From UBA6168 sp041392505 (GTDB lineage Bacteria; Bacteroidota; Bacteroidia; Chitinophagales; Saprospiraceae), in assembly GCA_041392505.1 (NCBI GenBank), contig JAWKLX010000005.1:124001-188000 (forward strand): DNA of 64,000 bases, in the 5' to 3' direction. Each line of letters opens with the position of its first letter. Position 1 is the stretch's first letter. The notes below the pieces were generated by a model. The model was not told the DNA's origin. It made no database searches and was given only the letters and a program-made list of their open reading frames with translations. A program made the translations under genes and the position numbers. This document shows, piece by piece, positions 25,297 through 34,678 of the stretch.

Positions 25297-26430
25297 TCAC
25301 CCCCCCAGCACCTCATCCAAAAACCGGTAAAACGCTTCCCCTTCCCCCCGGAACTTGCCCAATATTTTCCCTTCTGGATCGATGACAAATTTGGTGGGGA
25401 AGGCATCCACGCCAAACAAGGCTTTGTAGTCGTTCAGTCCGGTGCCGTTGTAGAGCTGACGCCATTTCAATTCTTTTTTATTCACCACTTTAATAACGTG
25501 TTCGACGCCTCTTTTTTCGTTGCAGGCGATGCCGACCATTTCCAGTTGGCCCTCGTATTTTTTATAATATTTCTTCATGTCGGGAAAGCCCGATACGCAG
25601 GGGGCGCACCACGTTCCCCAAAAATCGACGACCACATATTTCCCGCGGAGGTCTTCGAGGTTAAAAGATTCTTGGAAAATGTCCGAAGTGATGATGTTGG
25701 GTGACAAAGCACCTTCGTTTTCGGCAGCAAAGCCAGCCAAACGCCTTTCCAAAAGATTGAAAAAATAAGGGTGCTTTCGCTGGTCGGGGATGTTCTCGGC
25801 GAACTGTACGACGGCTTCGGCATCGTTCGAAGCAAACATCAAATACATAGAGCAATAGGATTCGGGGTGCTGCTGGATGAAATCATTTTTGATTTTATCA
25901 ATCTGCGATTGCTGCGATGTTGAATTGATCCCCGGCTGAAACATCGTGCCAGTGGAGGAATAATATTCCTGCAAACGGTCATTGTAATCAATCACCAATT
26001 TTTCATCCAAATAAGGGGCGATGGCAGATGACACCTCCACAAAATCATCATTGATGGAATTGCCTAAAACTGTGTAGTCGATGAGGTAGCTCAATTGTTC
26101 CCCTCCGATTTTCAGCACATCCCCCGGTTCACCGTAAACGGTGAACAGCGCTTCTTTGACTGGTTCAAATTTACCGGGTGCGATGTTCGCTGCAATCAGC
26201 GGGTCAATTTCGATGGCAGCAAAATCTTTTGCCGGGAATTTATATTTAAACTTTCCTTTCTTGACCGGAACGGTCTCTTCCCAAACCTGCTTGTCCGTGG
26301 TGATTTTAAGACGGATTTCGGCCGTGCTTAATTCTTTTATGTTCCCACGGATTTTAATGGGCTTCTGGGCGCTGGCGTAGCCAATCAATAAAAGAGTCAA
26401 TCCGATGGTTAGTAGGATGCGGTGGCTCAT
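25297..26430 (-). CDS. TlpA-like thioredoxin-fold protein with DUF4369-like N-terminal domain
   Basis: 377 aa. Signal peptide (to about residue 21, GYASAQ), then a beta-rich N-terminal domain like DUF4369 (about 25-130), a helical linker, and a C-terminal TlpA/AhpC-type thioredoxin domain (about 245-377) with the redox motif WCAPC in VVDFWGTWCAPC and the cis-Pro region VDAFPTKFVID. Such proteins act as thiol-disulfide oxidoreductases in the periplasm. Its start overlaps the stop of the preceding gene by 4 bases (26427-26430), so the two thioredoxin-fold genes form an operon. Confidence 0.9.
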   Translation of the reverse strand: MSHRILLTIGLTLLLIGYASAQKPIKIRGNIKELSTAEIRLKITTDKQVWEETVPVKKGKFKYKFPAKDFAAIEIDPLIAANIAPGKFEPVKEALFTVYGEPGDVLKIGGEQLSYLIDYTVLGNSINDDFVEVSSAIAPYLDEKLVIDYNDRLQEYYSSTGTMFQPGINSTSQQSQIDKIKNDFIQQHPESYCSMYLMFASNDAEAVVQFAENIPDQRKHPYFFNLLERRLAGFAAENEGALSPNIITSDIFQESFNLEDLRGKYVVVDFWGTWCAPCVSGFPDMKKYYKKYEGQLEMVGIACNEKRGVEHVIKVVNKKELKWRQLYNGTGLNDYKALFGVDAFPTKFVIDPEGKILGKFRGEGEAFYRFLDEVLGG

Positions 26431-27785
26431 TGCTTGTTCTCTTTTTGGGTGGGTGCTGGTTTGGTTTGCATCGGCGTCATGGGAGTCATTTGCATCATAT
26501 TGGAGGCGGGTTGCGTTGCTGGTTTTGGCTCAGTTACCCCGTCATTGAGAATGGCCAGCAATTCTTCTTTAGTGGTGGTTGCCGCTATCCTGACCGCTTT
26601 TTTTACCGAACCGTCTTGCCCCAAAACAGACAGTGCGCCATTTAAACCATACGTGTCACCAGCGTATTTTTTTCTCAATTCCTCCGATTTGCCGTTTACA
26701 GTGGCCACCACGAACTTTTCATTGAGAGCACTGATTATTTCTTTGTTTTCATAAACGGGCAGGACATTGGCATTGGTCCGGTGCCAAAGCACTAAAACAT
26801 CCTTGCCATCCCGTGCTGCTTTTTCAAAAGCTTTGTCCAGTTGTTCCTCTTTAAACAAAATCCAACCTGTGCCTTCGATCGACGGCCAAAAACCCACCTC
26901 TGGCTTGAACAGGCCGTCCAAAACCCCTTGTGCGAGTTGGGCGGTTTCGGCCTGTCCGCCGCTGATCAACAGCTCGCCATCGGGATTGATAAAAACCACG
27001 CCGGGATAGGTATTAGGCTGGTACTTTGTCATCCAATCATTGAAAACGAGGTGGTCATTTTCGTCTTTTACATATTCCCCATTTTCATCCTTTAAATAGC
27101 TTTGGGTAAATGAGATAGCGGTGACTTCGAAATTTTCCTGCAATAATTTTTTGGTCTCTTCCGCCCGGAGCGCATCGTGGATCGGCCAATGCGTATCGCC
27201 CACGATGCCGATGATGTTTCTGTTGTTGGACTTGGCATCTTGTAGGATTTGTTCCCACTCCCGCAACTCCATTTCGTAGCCTGCTGATTTGACGAATTCG
27301 AAATATTTGTTGCGTTGCAAATCCGCTTCCTTCTTTTTTTCTTTTGCAATGTCAATGGCCCCGTATTCTTTCTTGATGCTTTCTTGCAGTGCTTTCTTGC
27401 CAGTTTGGATAAATGCTTCCGCCTCTTGGTAGCCGACCGTTTTTAGGACAGTATTTCCGTTGGGATCGAGAAAGAAAAAGGTAGGGTAAACAGAAGCCAA
27501 AAAATATTGGCTGAAGTCCAACCCCTCGGCTGACTCCATGTCAATTTTATAGCTGATAAAATTTTCATTGTAAAATGCTCCGACCTGTTTGTCCTGAAAA
27601 GTTTTCTTATCCATCAATTTACAAGGGCCACACCAAGTGGTATAGCAATCGACGAATATGTACTTGTTTTGCTTTTTGGCTTTCTTGATGACCGCGTCCC
27701 AGGATTTTTTTTCAAAATCTATTTGGCCCGTGGCATCAATGTTTAAAATGAACAAGGCGAGTAAAATGCAGGCGATATGCTTCAT
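26427..27785 (-). CDS. Exported thioredoxin-fold protein with WCGPC motif
   Basis: 452 aa. Signal peptide to about residue 20. The N-terminal thioredoxin domain (about 25-140) has FVDCYTTWCGPCKLM and the cis-Pro context SVYPTFFFLDPNG. A second thioredoxin-like part (about 180-300) lacks a CxxC motif, as does a third (about 315-420, VLWHRTNANVLPVYE). The C terminus is a Pro/Thr/Gln-rich tail. It probably reduces or isomerises periplasmic disulfides. First gene of a two-gene operon with the TlpA-like gene. A TTACTTTGCC stretch at 27844-27856 on the minus strand may be its -7 region. Confidence 0.85.
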   Translation of the reverse strand: MKHIACILLALFILNIDATGQIDFEKKSWDAVIKKAKKQNKYIFVDCYTTWCGPCKLMDKKTFQDKQVGAFYNENFISYKIDMESAEGLDFSQYFLASVYPTFFFLDPNGNTVLKTVGYQEAEAFIQTGKKALQESIKKEYGAIDIAKEKKKEADLQRNKYFEFVKSAGYEMELREWEQILQDAKSNNRNIIGIVGDTHWPIHDALRAEETKKLLQENFEVTAISFTQSYLKDENGEYVKDENDHLVFNDWMTKYQPNTYPGVVFINPDGELLISGGQAETAQLAQGVLDGLFKPEVGFWPSIEGTGWILFKEEQLDKAFEKAARDGKDVLVLWHRTNANVLPVYENKEIISALNEKFVVATVNGKSEELRKKYAGDTYGLNGALSVLGQDGSVKKAVRIAATTTKEELLAILNDGVTEPKPATQPASNMMQMTPMTPMQTKPAPTQKENKQ

Positions 27786-27924
27786 GTTAGTTTGTATTTA
27801 TGGATGGATTTGGAAATCCCCTCTTTGCAAACAATCGGGGATCAGGGGGCAAAGTAAGGATATTTTAAGGGAGGGGTAAAAATTAAATGCCCAGTTCTTG
27901 TGGCCACAGGGGATTTACAATTCC

Positions 27925-27932
27925 TACTTTCG
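27925..27932 (+). promoter_or_regulatory. Probable -7 box of the hydroxyacid dehydrogenase gene
   Basis: TACTTTCG is a common variant of TAnnTTTG, with a TTG 24 bases upstream (27898-27900). Transcription would start near 27938, about 30 bases before the ATG at 27969. Confidence 0.45.
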
Positions 27933-27968
27933 CCCCTTCGTTGCACCATAATCAAAACCACCGACCCA

Positions 27969-28955
27969 ATGAAAATTACCCTCTTCTCCGACCACCCCTT
28001 CGAACGGCAGCACATCGAACAGGCCAATGCCGGGCGGCACGAATTGATGTACGTGCCTACCTACCTGACGCCAAAAACCGCCATTTTAGCCAAGGGCTCC
28101 GATGCCGTCGCCATTTTCGTCAATGATAATGGATCGGCCGAAGTGCTCCGGTTGCTGCACGGGTACGGCGTGCGCTACATCGCCTGCCGTTCTGCGGGTA
28201 TCAATCATGTGGATTTGCAGGAAGCCAAAGCGCTGGGCATGAAAGTCGCCAATGTACCGGGATACTCACCCTATTCGATTGCGGAGCACACCGTCGCCCT
28301 GATGTTGGCGCTCAACCGCAAACTGGTGCGGGCCAACAGCCGTGTCAGGGATTTGAACTTTTCGCTCAATGGACTTACTGGTTTTGACATGAACGGCAAA
28401 ACGGTTGGCATCGTTGGTGTGGGAGCCATCGGTCAGGTGGTGGCGAAAATCTTACATGGTTTCGGCTGTCACCTGCTCGGTTTCGACCTGAACCCGAATG
28501 AGGAACTGACCCACCGTTACGGTATGGCATTCACCGATTTGGATGACCTCATCCGCCGCTCCGATATCATTACCCTGCACGCACCGCTGAACAAGCATAC
28601 CCAATACCTCATCAATGGGAAACGCATTGCCCACATGAAAAAGGGAGTCATGCTCATCAACACCAGCCGGGGTGGCCTGGTCAATACCAAAGCGGTGATC
28701 AAGGGATTGAAAAAAGGGCAGATCGGCTACCTTGGGTTGGATGTGTACGAGGAGGAGAGCGGCCTTTTTTTCGAGGATCATTCCGGCGATATTTTACAGG
28801 ATGACGTGATTGCCCGCTTGCTTACTTTTCCCAATGTACTCATTACCAGCCATCAAGCTTTCCTAACGGAAACGGCCCTGCGGAACATCGAAGAAACGAC
28901 CTTCCATACCATCAATTGTTGGGAGAAAGGGGAGAAAAGTGAGTTTGAATTGTGA
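27969..28955 (+). CDS. 2-hydroxyacid dehydrogenase, D-lactate dehydrogenase-like
   Basis: 328 aa from the ATG at 27969; the longer reading from 27900 would run through the promoter. D-isomer-specific NAD-dependent dehydrogenase fold: substrate Arg in YIACRSAGINHVDL, nucleotide-binding GIVGVGAIGQ, the catalytic Glu region YEEESG and the catalytic His in ITSHQAFLT. The N terminus (MKITLFSDHPFERQHIEQAN) and the FFEDHSGDILQDD loop fit fermentative D-lactate dehydrogenase (LdhA), which interconverts pyruvate and D-lactate. Other 2-oxoacids are possible substrates. Single gene. Confidence 0.88.
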   Translation: MKITLFSDHPFERQHIEQANAGRHELMYVPTYLTPKTAILAKGSDAVAIFVNDNGSAEVLRLLHGYGVRYIACRSAGINHVDLQEAKALGMKVANVPGYSPYSIAEHTVALMLALNRKLVRANSRVRDLNFSLNGLTGFDMNGKTVGIVGVGAIGQVVAKILHGFGCHLLGFDLNPNEELTHRYGMAFTDLDDLIRRSDIITLHAPLNKHTQYLINGKRIAHMKKGVMLINTSRGGLVNTKAVIKGLKKGQIGYLGLDVYEEESGLFFEDHSGDILQDDVIARLLTFPNVLITSHQAFLTETALRNIEETTFHTINCWEKGEKSEFEL

Positions 28956-28982
28956 TGAAATAAAGGAGCAGTAACGGGCTCA

Positions 28983-30740
28983 CTATGCATCTTCCGAGAC
29001 CCCCACTTGCAAAAACTGCATCTCGTACAGCTCCCGGTATTTCCCATTTTCATTCTGCAACAATTCCTCGTGCGTACCAAATTCCCTGACCTCCCCTTTT
29101 TCCAAAACAAGGATTTTGTCGGCATGCCGGATGGTGGACATCCGGTGCGCAATGATGATCGAAGTGCGCTTGGCGATGAGTTGTTCGATGGCGTATTGGA
29201 TGACGCTTTCCGTTTCCGGGTCAATGGAAGAAGTGGCTTCGTCGAGGATGAGGATGTCGGGGTTGAAGACGAGCGCCCGGACGAAAGAGATCAACTGCCG
29301 CTGCCCCATGCTGAGGGTGGCGCCCCGTTCCATAACTTTATAATCGTAGCCACCGGGCAACTTCTCAATGAAGGCATGTGCCCCGATCATTTTGGCCGCA
29401 TCAATGACCTCTTCCCGGGTGATGTTCTCGTTCCGCAGGGTGATATTTTCCATGACCGAACCAGAGTAAAGGAAAACATCTTGCAGCACCACGGCCATGC
29501 GGTCGCGGAGGTATTGGAGCTCGTACTCACGGGTATCAATGCCGTCCAATTCGATGCTGCCCTTTTGTATTTCGTACAAGCGGTTGAGGATGCTGATGGT
29601 GGACGACTTGCCCGAGCCTGTGCTTCCGACAATGGCCAATGTCTCGCCGGGTTTTATTTCAAAATTGATATTCTTCAACACGTAATCGACGCCGCTATAG
29701 GCGAACCAGACATTTTTAAACTCAATCTTGCCCAGTATTTTTTCGGGCTTTTTGTCCCCGTTGTCAGCAATATGGTCGCGCCGGTCGAGCAGGGCGAACA
29801 CCCGTTCAGAGGCGACCAGGCCCATCTGCAGGGTATTGAACTTATCCGCCATCATGCGGATAGGGCGGAACATCATATTGAGGTAAATCGGAAAGGCGAC
29901 CAGCGTCCCCGGCGTCACCCCGCCACCGAGACTGTCCCTTGCCCCCCACCAGATCATCAGCCCGAGCGAGGCGGCGGAAATCACTTCCACTACGGGGTAA
30001 AAAATGGAGTAGTACATGATGCCGTCGATATTTGCTTGCGTGTACTCCCGGTTGATTTTTGAATTTGGCCATCTCCTGTTCTTCCGCATTGAATATCTGA
30101 ACGATCTTCATGCCCGTGAGCCGCTCTTGCAGGAAGGTTCATGCGCGCAATTTCCTTCCGCACCCGCTGAAAAGAATCTTTTACTTTTCCTTAAAAACAT
30201 AAGTAGCTATGATGAGGAAAGGCATGGTGGTGAGGCACACCGGTGTCAACTTCCAACTGACGGAAAACATGACCAGCACCACAAACACCATCAGCAGGTC
30301 GGCGATGATGTTGATATTGCTGCGAAAAATCTGGTTGATGCTTTCGATATCGTTGATGGTGCGGGTGGTGGACATGCCGATGGGCGTCCGGTCAAAATAG
30401 GTCAGCTTCAGGGAAAGGATGTGCTTAAAAACTTTCTGCCGCAGATCACGGACCACCGCTCCGCCGAGCCAATCGGACGAAGTACAAGAAAGCCATACCA
30501 TAACAGCCCTTCCAATACCAGCACCCCCAATGAACAAAAGCGACATTTGCCCAAGCCCGTTATGTCGTATTTAAAAACGTAATCATCCACCATGGTCTGT
30601 ACCAGATAAGGCGCAGGATGGCCACCGGGCAATGACTATAGCCATAATGGTCGTAAAGGCAAACAACACCTTGTAAGGCTTGGCCTGTGCGATGACCCGC
30701 ATCGGATTTTGAAATCCATTTTTTGTTTGGCGTCAGACAT
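28983..30740 (-). pseudogene. ABC transporter, fused permease-ATPase (MsbA/LmrA type), frames broken
   Basis: The C-terminal two thirds (28983 to about 30089) is intact: the second half of the membrane domain, Walker A GSTGSGKSSTISILN, signature TLSMGQRQL and Walker B ILILDEATSSID. The N-terminal part is still legible (MSDAKQKMDF, PYLVQTMVDDYVFKYD, LRQKVFKHILSLKLTYFDRTP) but spread over three frames, with at least five single-base indels between about 30060 and 30700. Restored, it would be about 585 aa, the normal size of a homodimeric lipid or drug exporter half-molecule. The damage begins near repeat copy 2; it could be true decay or local sequence error. Confidence 0.85.
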
Positions 30741-30776
30741 GGAAAATGTAGAATGATAAATGACGAATGCAGAATG
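30741..30776. repeat. Period-7 repeat (AATG unit)
   Basis: AATG recurs five times at exactly 7-nt spacing (GAATGAT, AAATGAC, GAATGCA) directly before the ABC transporter start. Confidence 0.8.
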
Positions 30777-30820
30777 AAAAACACGCCTTAAAATTGGCCC
30801 ATCATTCATTTTAATTACTC

Positions 30821-31027
30821 ATGTTACGCAATGGGCAGAAAACACCTTTTCATGCGGGCCGAAAAATCGTTCAAGCCTTTTGCAGCATTCTGCTCAGCCC
30901 TCCAGGGGTTTCTAAGGGGCAGTGTCGGTCCTCAGACCGACACCGCCCTAAAACCCCTGGAGGAAACTTTTACTGGGACGTTTTCAAAAAAACGAGACTT
31001 ATGCTGCTCCGCATTTTTGCGTGACAT
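30821..31027 (-). repeat. Dispersed palindromic repeat family, copy 2 (complete, 207 bp)
   Basis: Ends are 11-bp terminal inverted repeats (ATGTTACGCAA at 30821-30831, TTGCGTGACAT at 31017-31027, one mismatch). Read on the minus strand it has AAAAATGCGGAGCAGCAT near one end and TTTTTCGGCCCGCATGAA near the other. The centre is a long stem (about 30899-30962) with a loop CTCA. Intergenic. Confidence 0.88.
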
Positions 31028-31060
31028 CAGTTAATTAAACGCAGCTCAAAAGGTAGAACT

Positions 31061-31868
31061 TTAGCGATTGACTGTTTTACCGATAGAAACAGGTAAGACG
31101 GAATAGGGTTGGCAGGCTATTGAATAGGCTTTTTTCACCAACCCCAACAATAATTCATCCGGCATCGGCATGCGCAATGCCCAGCGTTTTGTATCGTCTC
31201 TATGGTTGCGTTGGGAAATAACTCTTTGATCAATAATTCATCCCCATCCACAATGTGCTTGGATTTTCCACCGGATGAACAACGTTTCCCCCCTGCGTAA
31301 GGGCTGCTGCTTTCGATGGCCGCCAATATGTCGTCGTAATGTTTGTGCAAGACGGGCAGGTTCATTTTTAGGCGGTAGCCACCCTCTTTGTCACGGGTCA
31401 GGTTTTCATTAAAAACAATGAGACACGGGTCATCAATCGTTTTGGAAAGGTGTTCGTCCTTCTTTTCGCCCATCTATATTTTTCAAATCCGAGACAGCAG
31501 GGCATCAAATATTTCATGGTGATTGCCTGGATAGGCTTTGGGGGAAATGTCGACCACGCGACCAGTTTGTCCACCATGTCGGGAAATCGACTGCCGTTGC
31601 GTGACCGTTTTCGCCATCGAATGGCCGATGATATGGGCTTTGTAAATCAATGAGCCTCCATGAACTGATGTAAATCCTCGGCGTGCTGGGGTAATCATGG
31701 GTGTCGGAATGGGGCGAGCGGCCGTGGTTGCGCTGATCGATGATATGAACGGTGTGATTCTCGGCCAGTTGTTTGGCGACGGTCTGCCAGAATTGTCGAA
31801 AGTGTAAATAGCCCGTGCAGAATGATTATGGGGTCGCCCTGGCCAAATTCTTTAAAGTTAAGCTGCAT
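31061..31868 (-). pseudogene. Alpha/beta fold hydrolase, frames broken
   Basis: From the ATG at 31868 the frame starts MQLNFKEFGQGDPIIILHGL, the oxyanion strand of a YbfF-like esterase. The nucleophile elbow is recognisable as IYKAHIIGHSM (GHSMGG expected), then VVDISPKAYPGNHHEIFDAL, and the late SKHIVDGDEL and IETIQNAGHC (catalytic Asp and His regions), but these lie in several frames. At least six indels would be needed to restore a protein of about 255 aa. Adjacent to repeat copy 2, like the broken ABC gene on its other side. Confidence 0.78.
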
Positions 31869-31956
31869 ATTGTTTTTTCAAATGAAAGGCAAAAATAGGT
31901 TTGTCAAAATGGTTTATGAAATGCCCGCTATTAAAGTGTAACAAAAATTTCTCTGC

Positions 31957-32020
31957 GCACCGGGCCGGCAAAGCCGGCTTGGTGCTCAAAGTTTTAGGGG
32001 CAGAGCGGCTGAAAGCCGCT
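31957..32020. repeat. Two neighbouring hairpins in a 330-base intergenic gap
   Basis: The first stem is 31957-31969 with 31973-31985 (GGCCGGC/GCCGGC core, loop AAA); the second is 32004-32010 with 32014-32020 (AGCGGCT/AGCCGCT, loop GAA). No gene is seen in 31869-32202. Confidence 0.55.
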
Positions 32021-32202
32021 GCGCCTAAAAAAATCAATCGACAAACCTGAAGCTATTAATCATTCAATAATAGGGGCAGTCAGCACTAATGCCCATCTGT
32101 GGAGTACGACCTCATCCAAACCCACTTTCCGTTTGTAACAAACCCATTTACCGTCCGTCCTCAAAACCGTGCATTTTGAACCAATCATAAATCTAAAAGT
32201 CA

Positions 32203-34335
32203 ATGAGAACCTTCTACACCCTGCTGTTTATTTTCTTCTTTTTCAACACCCCTCTTTTCAGCCAAGATTATTTTACCCTTACTGGAAAAGTACTGGATAA
32301 AAAAAACAACCAGCCCGTTTCTTACGCCCACGTCGGCATCCCTGAAAAAGGGATCGGCACTACGACCGCTTATGACGGTTCGTTTGAATTCAAAGTGCCG
32401 CAACAATATGCCAGCTCCATCATGATCGTTTCTTTTATGGGCTATAAAACGTATAAAAACCCGATCAAGGATTATAAAAACGGTTCGACCATTTATATCG
32501 AACAGTCCTCTACCGACCTTATCGAAGTGGTCGTGATGGGCGACAATGCTGTGGAGGACATCATTCGGAAAGCCGTAAAAAATATCCCTGCCAATTACCC
32601 TGTACACCCCACAACCGTTTTGGGTTTTTACCGGGAGTCGTTGACGGACGATAGCCTGCAATATCGTTATATGGCCGAAGGTGTTTTAAATATTTATAAA
32701 ACCAGTTACGAAAAAATATCGGGAGAACAGGTTGGCTTGGTGCAGGCCCGAAAAATAAATTTAAAAAACCCGTTGGACACGACAGTTCACTCGGGCTTGA
32801 GTTCGGGGCACATGGCTGGCCACCGATTTGATTTTGTAAAAAACAGGGAAGATTTTATTGATGAGAATTTTTTTCCGGTTTATAAATACTGGATCGAAAA
32901 AATAACGACCTATAATGACCGCCCTGTTTATATTATCGGTTTTACCGAAGATGAAGACGCCGAACCACGCAGTCAAAAAAAGAGCAAATGGAAAGCGTTG
33001 GCCGATGGCCTGACTGGTAAAAAAAGAAATAATACCCGGGTCGAAGTCCGCATGAAAGGGCGCATATATATCGAGCAAGGGTCGTATGCTTTTATCCGGG
33101 CGGAGTTTGAAATATTGCCAGAGGGATTAAGAAAATACGATGACTATCCTTTATATGCGGGAAGCTGGCAAGCAAATAAATATGTGGTCAATTACCGGAA
33201 GGTCGGCGACAAATGGTATTTCAGCGATGCGCTGCGGGAAGGGATACGGCCCAATGGCGGGCTTTATGCCAACGAAATTAAAATTACCGAAATAAATACG
33301 GAAAAATCTTCCCCCATTCCCTATTTAGAAAGAATGGAACGCGGGTACCAATTTGTAAACCTGACGGGTAGTTATGATGAGGAATTTTGGGAAAATTATA
33401 ACACCACGCCGCTGAATGAAGGCTTGACGGAAAGTGTACAGCAATTTAAAAATGTGCAAAAGGCAGCGGAGGTATTTAATGCGGAATATATGGCCTCACT
33501 CCAACGAAAGAGGGACTCCATAGAGGCCATCAAAATTTTGGAAATAAAAGAACAAGTGGCGCAGGAAAAAGGGATAAGTGTGGAAGATTTGGAAACCATG
33601 GATTTTATGCCAGAAGAGGTTAAAAAAATAAATAAAGTGCGCAGGCAATTTAACCGAGTCAAATTTTCATTGGGTGCGGGCACTCATTTTTTGCCGACAC
33701 AAGAAGACCCTTTGAGTATTACTTACCTTGATGGAAAAGGGGAAACCATTTTGTCCTTGACGGATGATATTTCAAAAATAGAAAGGGAAATTATTGCCAA
33801 TTGGGATTTTGATATTTTCTTCAACCCTAATTTTTTTATGCGTTTTGGCAATGCATTTAATTTTACAAAAAGCATTTATAAAGATTGGGCCATTGGGGTA
33901 GGCACGCAATTTAATCTTTCCAAAAGAAGGCCATTTTATTTTAAAGCAGTGGCGCAATATGATTATTTGCGTTATGCCAGAGTGGTTGGCAATGCGGAAA
34001 ATGATTATGGTCATTTTAAAGTAAAAGGGAAAAAATTCAAGGCTAATTCTATCCGTACCAGTTATGGCAGCCGATTGCACAACGTTAAATTGTCCGGCGA
34101 ATTTTCCATTGAATTAAACCCTTCGCAAGAATTATATATTCGGGGCAATTATTTTTGGAATTTTGCCAGCCAAGAAAATATATGGTTTAAAGAAAGGAAA
34201 GAAGTATTTCGAAAAGAAAAACGCTTGCCAATTAAAAATGACCAATTATTTATTTCGCAATCAGGCCTTCCATTTAACCAACAAATAACGCCGGAGGAAT
34301 CGATCTCTATTACGGTTGGGCTTTTGTTTAAATAA
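32203..34335 (+). CDS. DUF5686-like outer-membrane protein with carboxypeptidase-like regulatory domain
   Basis: 710 aa. Signal peptide to about residue 20 (LFSQD). Residues 22-105 are a CarboxypepD_reg-like beta sandwich (FTLTGKVLDKKNNQPVSYAHV ... GTTTAYDGSFEFKVP) as at the N terminus of TonB-type and DUF5686 proteins. The middle follows the DUF5686 pattern (AVKNIPANYPVHPTTVLGFYRESL). The long C-terminal half has amphipathic strands, probably an outer-membrane domain. Local low GC use (AAATTTAAT codons) increases toward the 3' end. Likely involved in envelope assembly or transport; the role is unproven. The stop lies 3 bases before repeat copy 3. Confidence 0.8.
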   Translation: MRTFYTLLFIFFFFNTPLFSQDYFTLTGKVLDKKNNQPVSYAHVGIPEKGIGTTTAYDGSFEFKVPQQYASSIMIVSFMGYKTYKNPIKDYKNGSTIYIEQSSTDLIEVVVMGDNAVEDIIRKAVKNIPANYPVHPTTVLGFYRESLTDDSLQYRYMAEGVLNIYKTSYEKISGEQVGLVQARKINLKNPLDTTVHSGLSSGHMAGHRFDFVKNREDFIDENFFPVYKYWIEKITTYNDRPVYIIGFTEDEDAEPRSQKKSKWKALADGLTGKKRNNTRVEVRMKGRIYIEQGSYAFIRAEFEILPEGLRKYDDYPLYAGSWQANKYVVNYRKVGDKWYFSDALREGIRPNGGLYANEIKITEINTEKSSPIPYLERMERGYQFVNLTGSYDEEFWENYNTTPLNEGLTESVQQFKNVQKAAEVFNAEYMASLQRKRDSIEAIKILEIKEQVAQEKGISVEDLETMDFMPEEVKKINKVRRQFNRVKFSLGAGTHFLPTQEDPLSITYLDGKGETILSLTDDISKIEREIIANWDFDIFFNPNFFMRFGNAFNFTKSIYKDWAIGVGTQFNLSKRRPFYFKAVAQYDYLRYARVVGNAENDYGHFKVKGKKFKANSIRTSYGSRLHNVKLSGEFSIELNPSQELYIRGNYFWNFASQENIWFKERKEVFRKEKRLPIKNDQLFISQSGLPFNQQITPEESISITVGLLFK

Positions 34336-34338
34336 ATA

Positions 34339-34550
34339 ACGCTACGCAAAAAAAACATTCGTTCATGCGGGCCGAACAATCGCTCAAGCTCTTATCATGA
34401 CCCTGCTCGGCTCCTCCTTCCAGCAGGCGGCCACGGTTTCCAGCGAAACCGTGGCCGCCCTTTTGAAACCTTTGGAGGAGCACTTCGGGGTGTTGGCAAA
34501 AGAACAGGTTTTTGCTGCTCCACATTTTATAATAAGTTTTTGCGTAACAT
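34339..34550 (-). repeat. Dispersed palindromic repeat family, copy 3 (complete, 212 bp)
   Basis: Terminal inverted repeats at 34339-34349 (ACGCTACGCAA) and 34540-34550 (TTGCGTAACAT). Minus-strand reading has ATGTGGAGCAGCA and TTGTTCGGCCCGCATGAA. The core is a perfect 15-bp stem (34426-34440 with 34445-34459) with flanking CTCCTCC/GGAGGAG. It lies between two convergent genes. Confidence 0.88.
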
Positions 34551-34571
34551 CGATAAAGAATTCCCTGCGGC

Positions 34572-34628
34572 TTTTGCAATTTTCCGAAAAGCTGGGAATT
34601 TAATTCTCGCTTTTCGGAAAATGCAAAA
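34572..34628. repeat. Long inverted repeat beside copy 3
   Basis: Arms 34572-34592 and 34609-34628 pair with a single bulge (CATTTTCCGAAAAGC core). No T run follows, so it is not a classical terminator. Confidence 0.55.
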
Positions 34629-34678
34629 AACATTAGCATACAGTTTTTAAAATTATAGCACTTCGCTTTTTTCCGTTG

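Noticed and set aside
29007..30062. A 351-codon plus-strand frame opposite the ABC transporter
   Set aside because: It mirrors the conserved ATPase codons; no family features of its own.
34572..34628. Hairpin as a terminator for the DUF5686-like gene
   Set aside because: No T run follows on either strand, and the complete repeat copy 3 lies between it and the gene.
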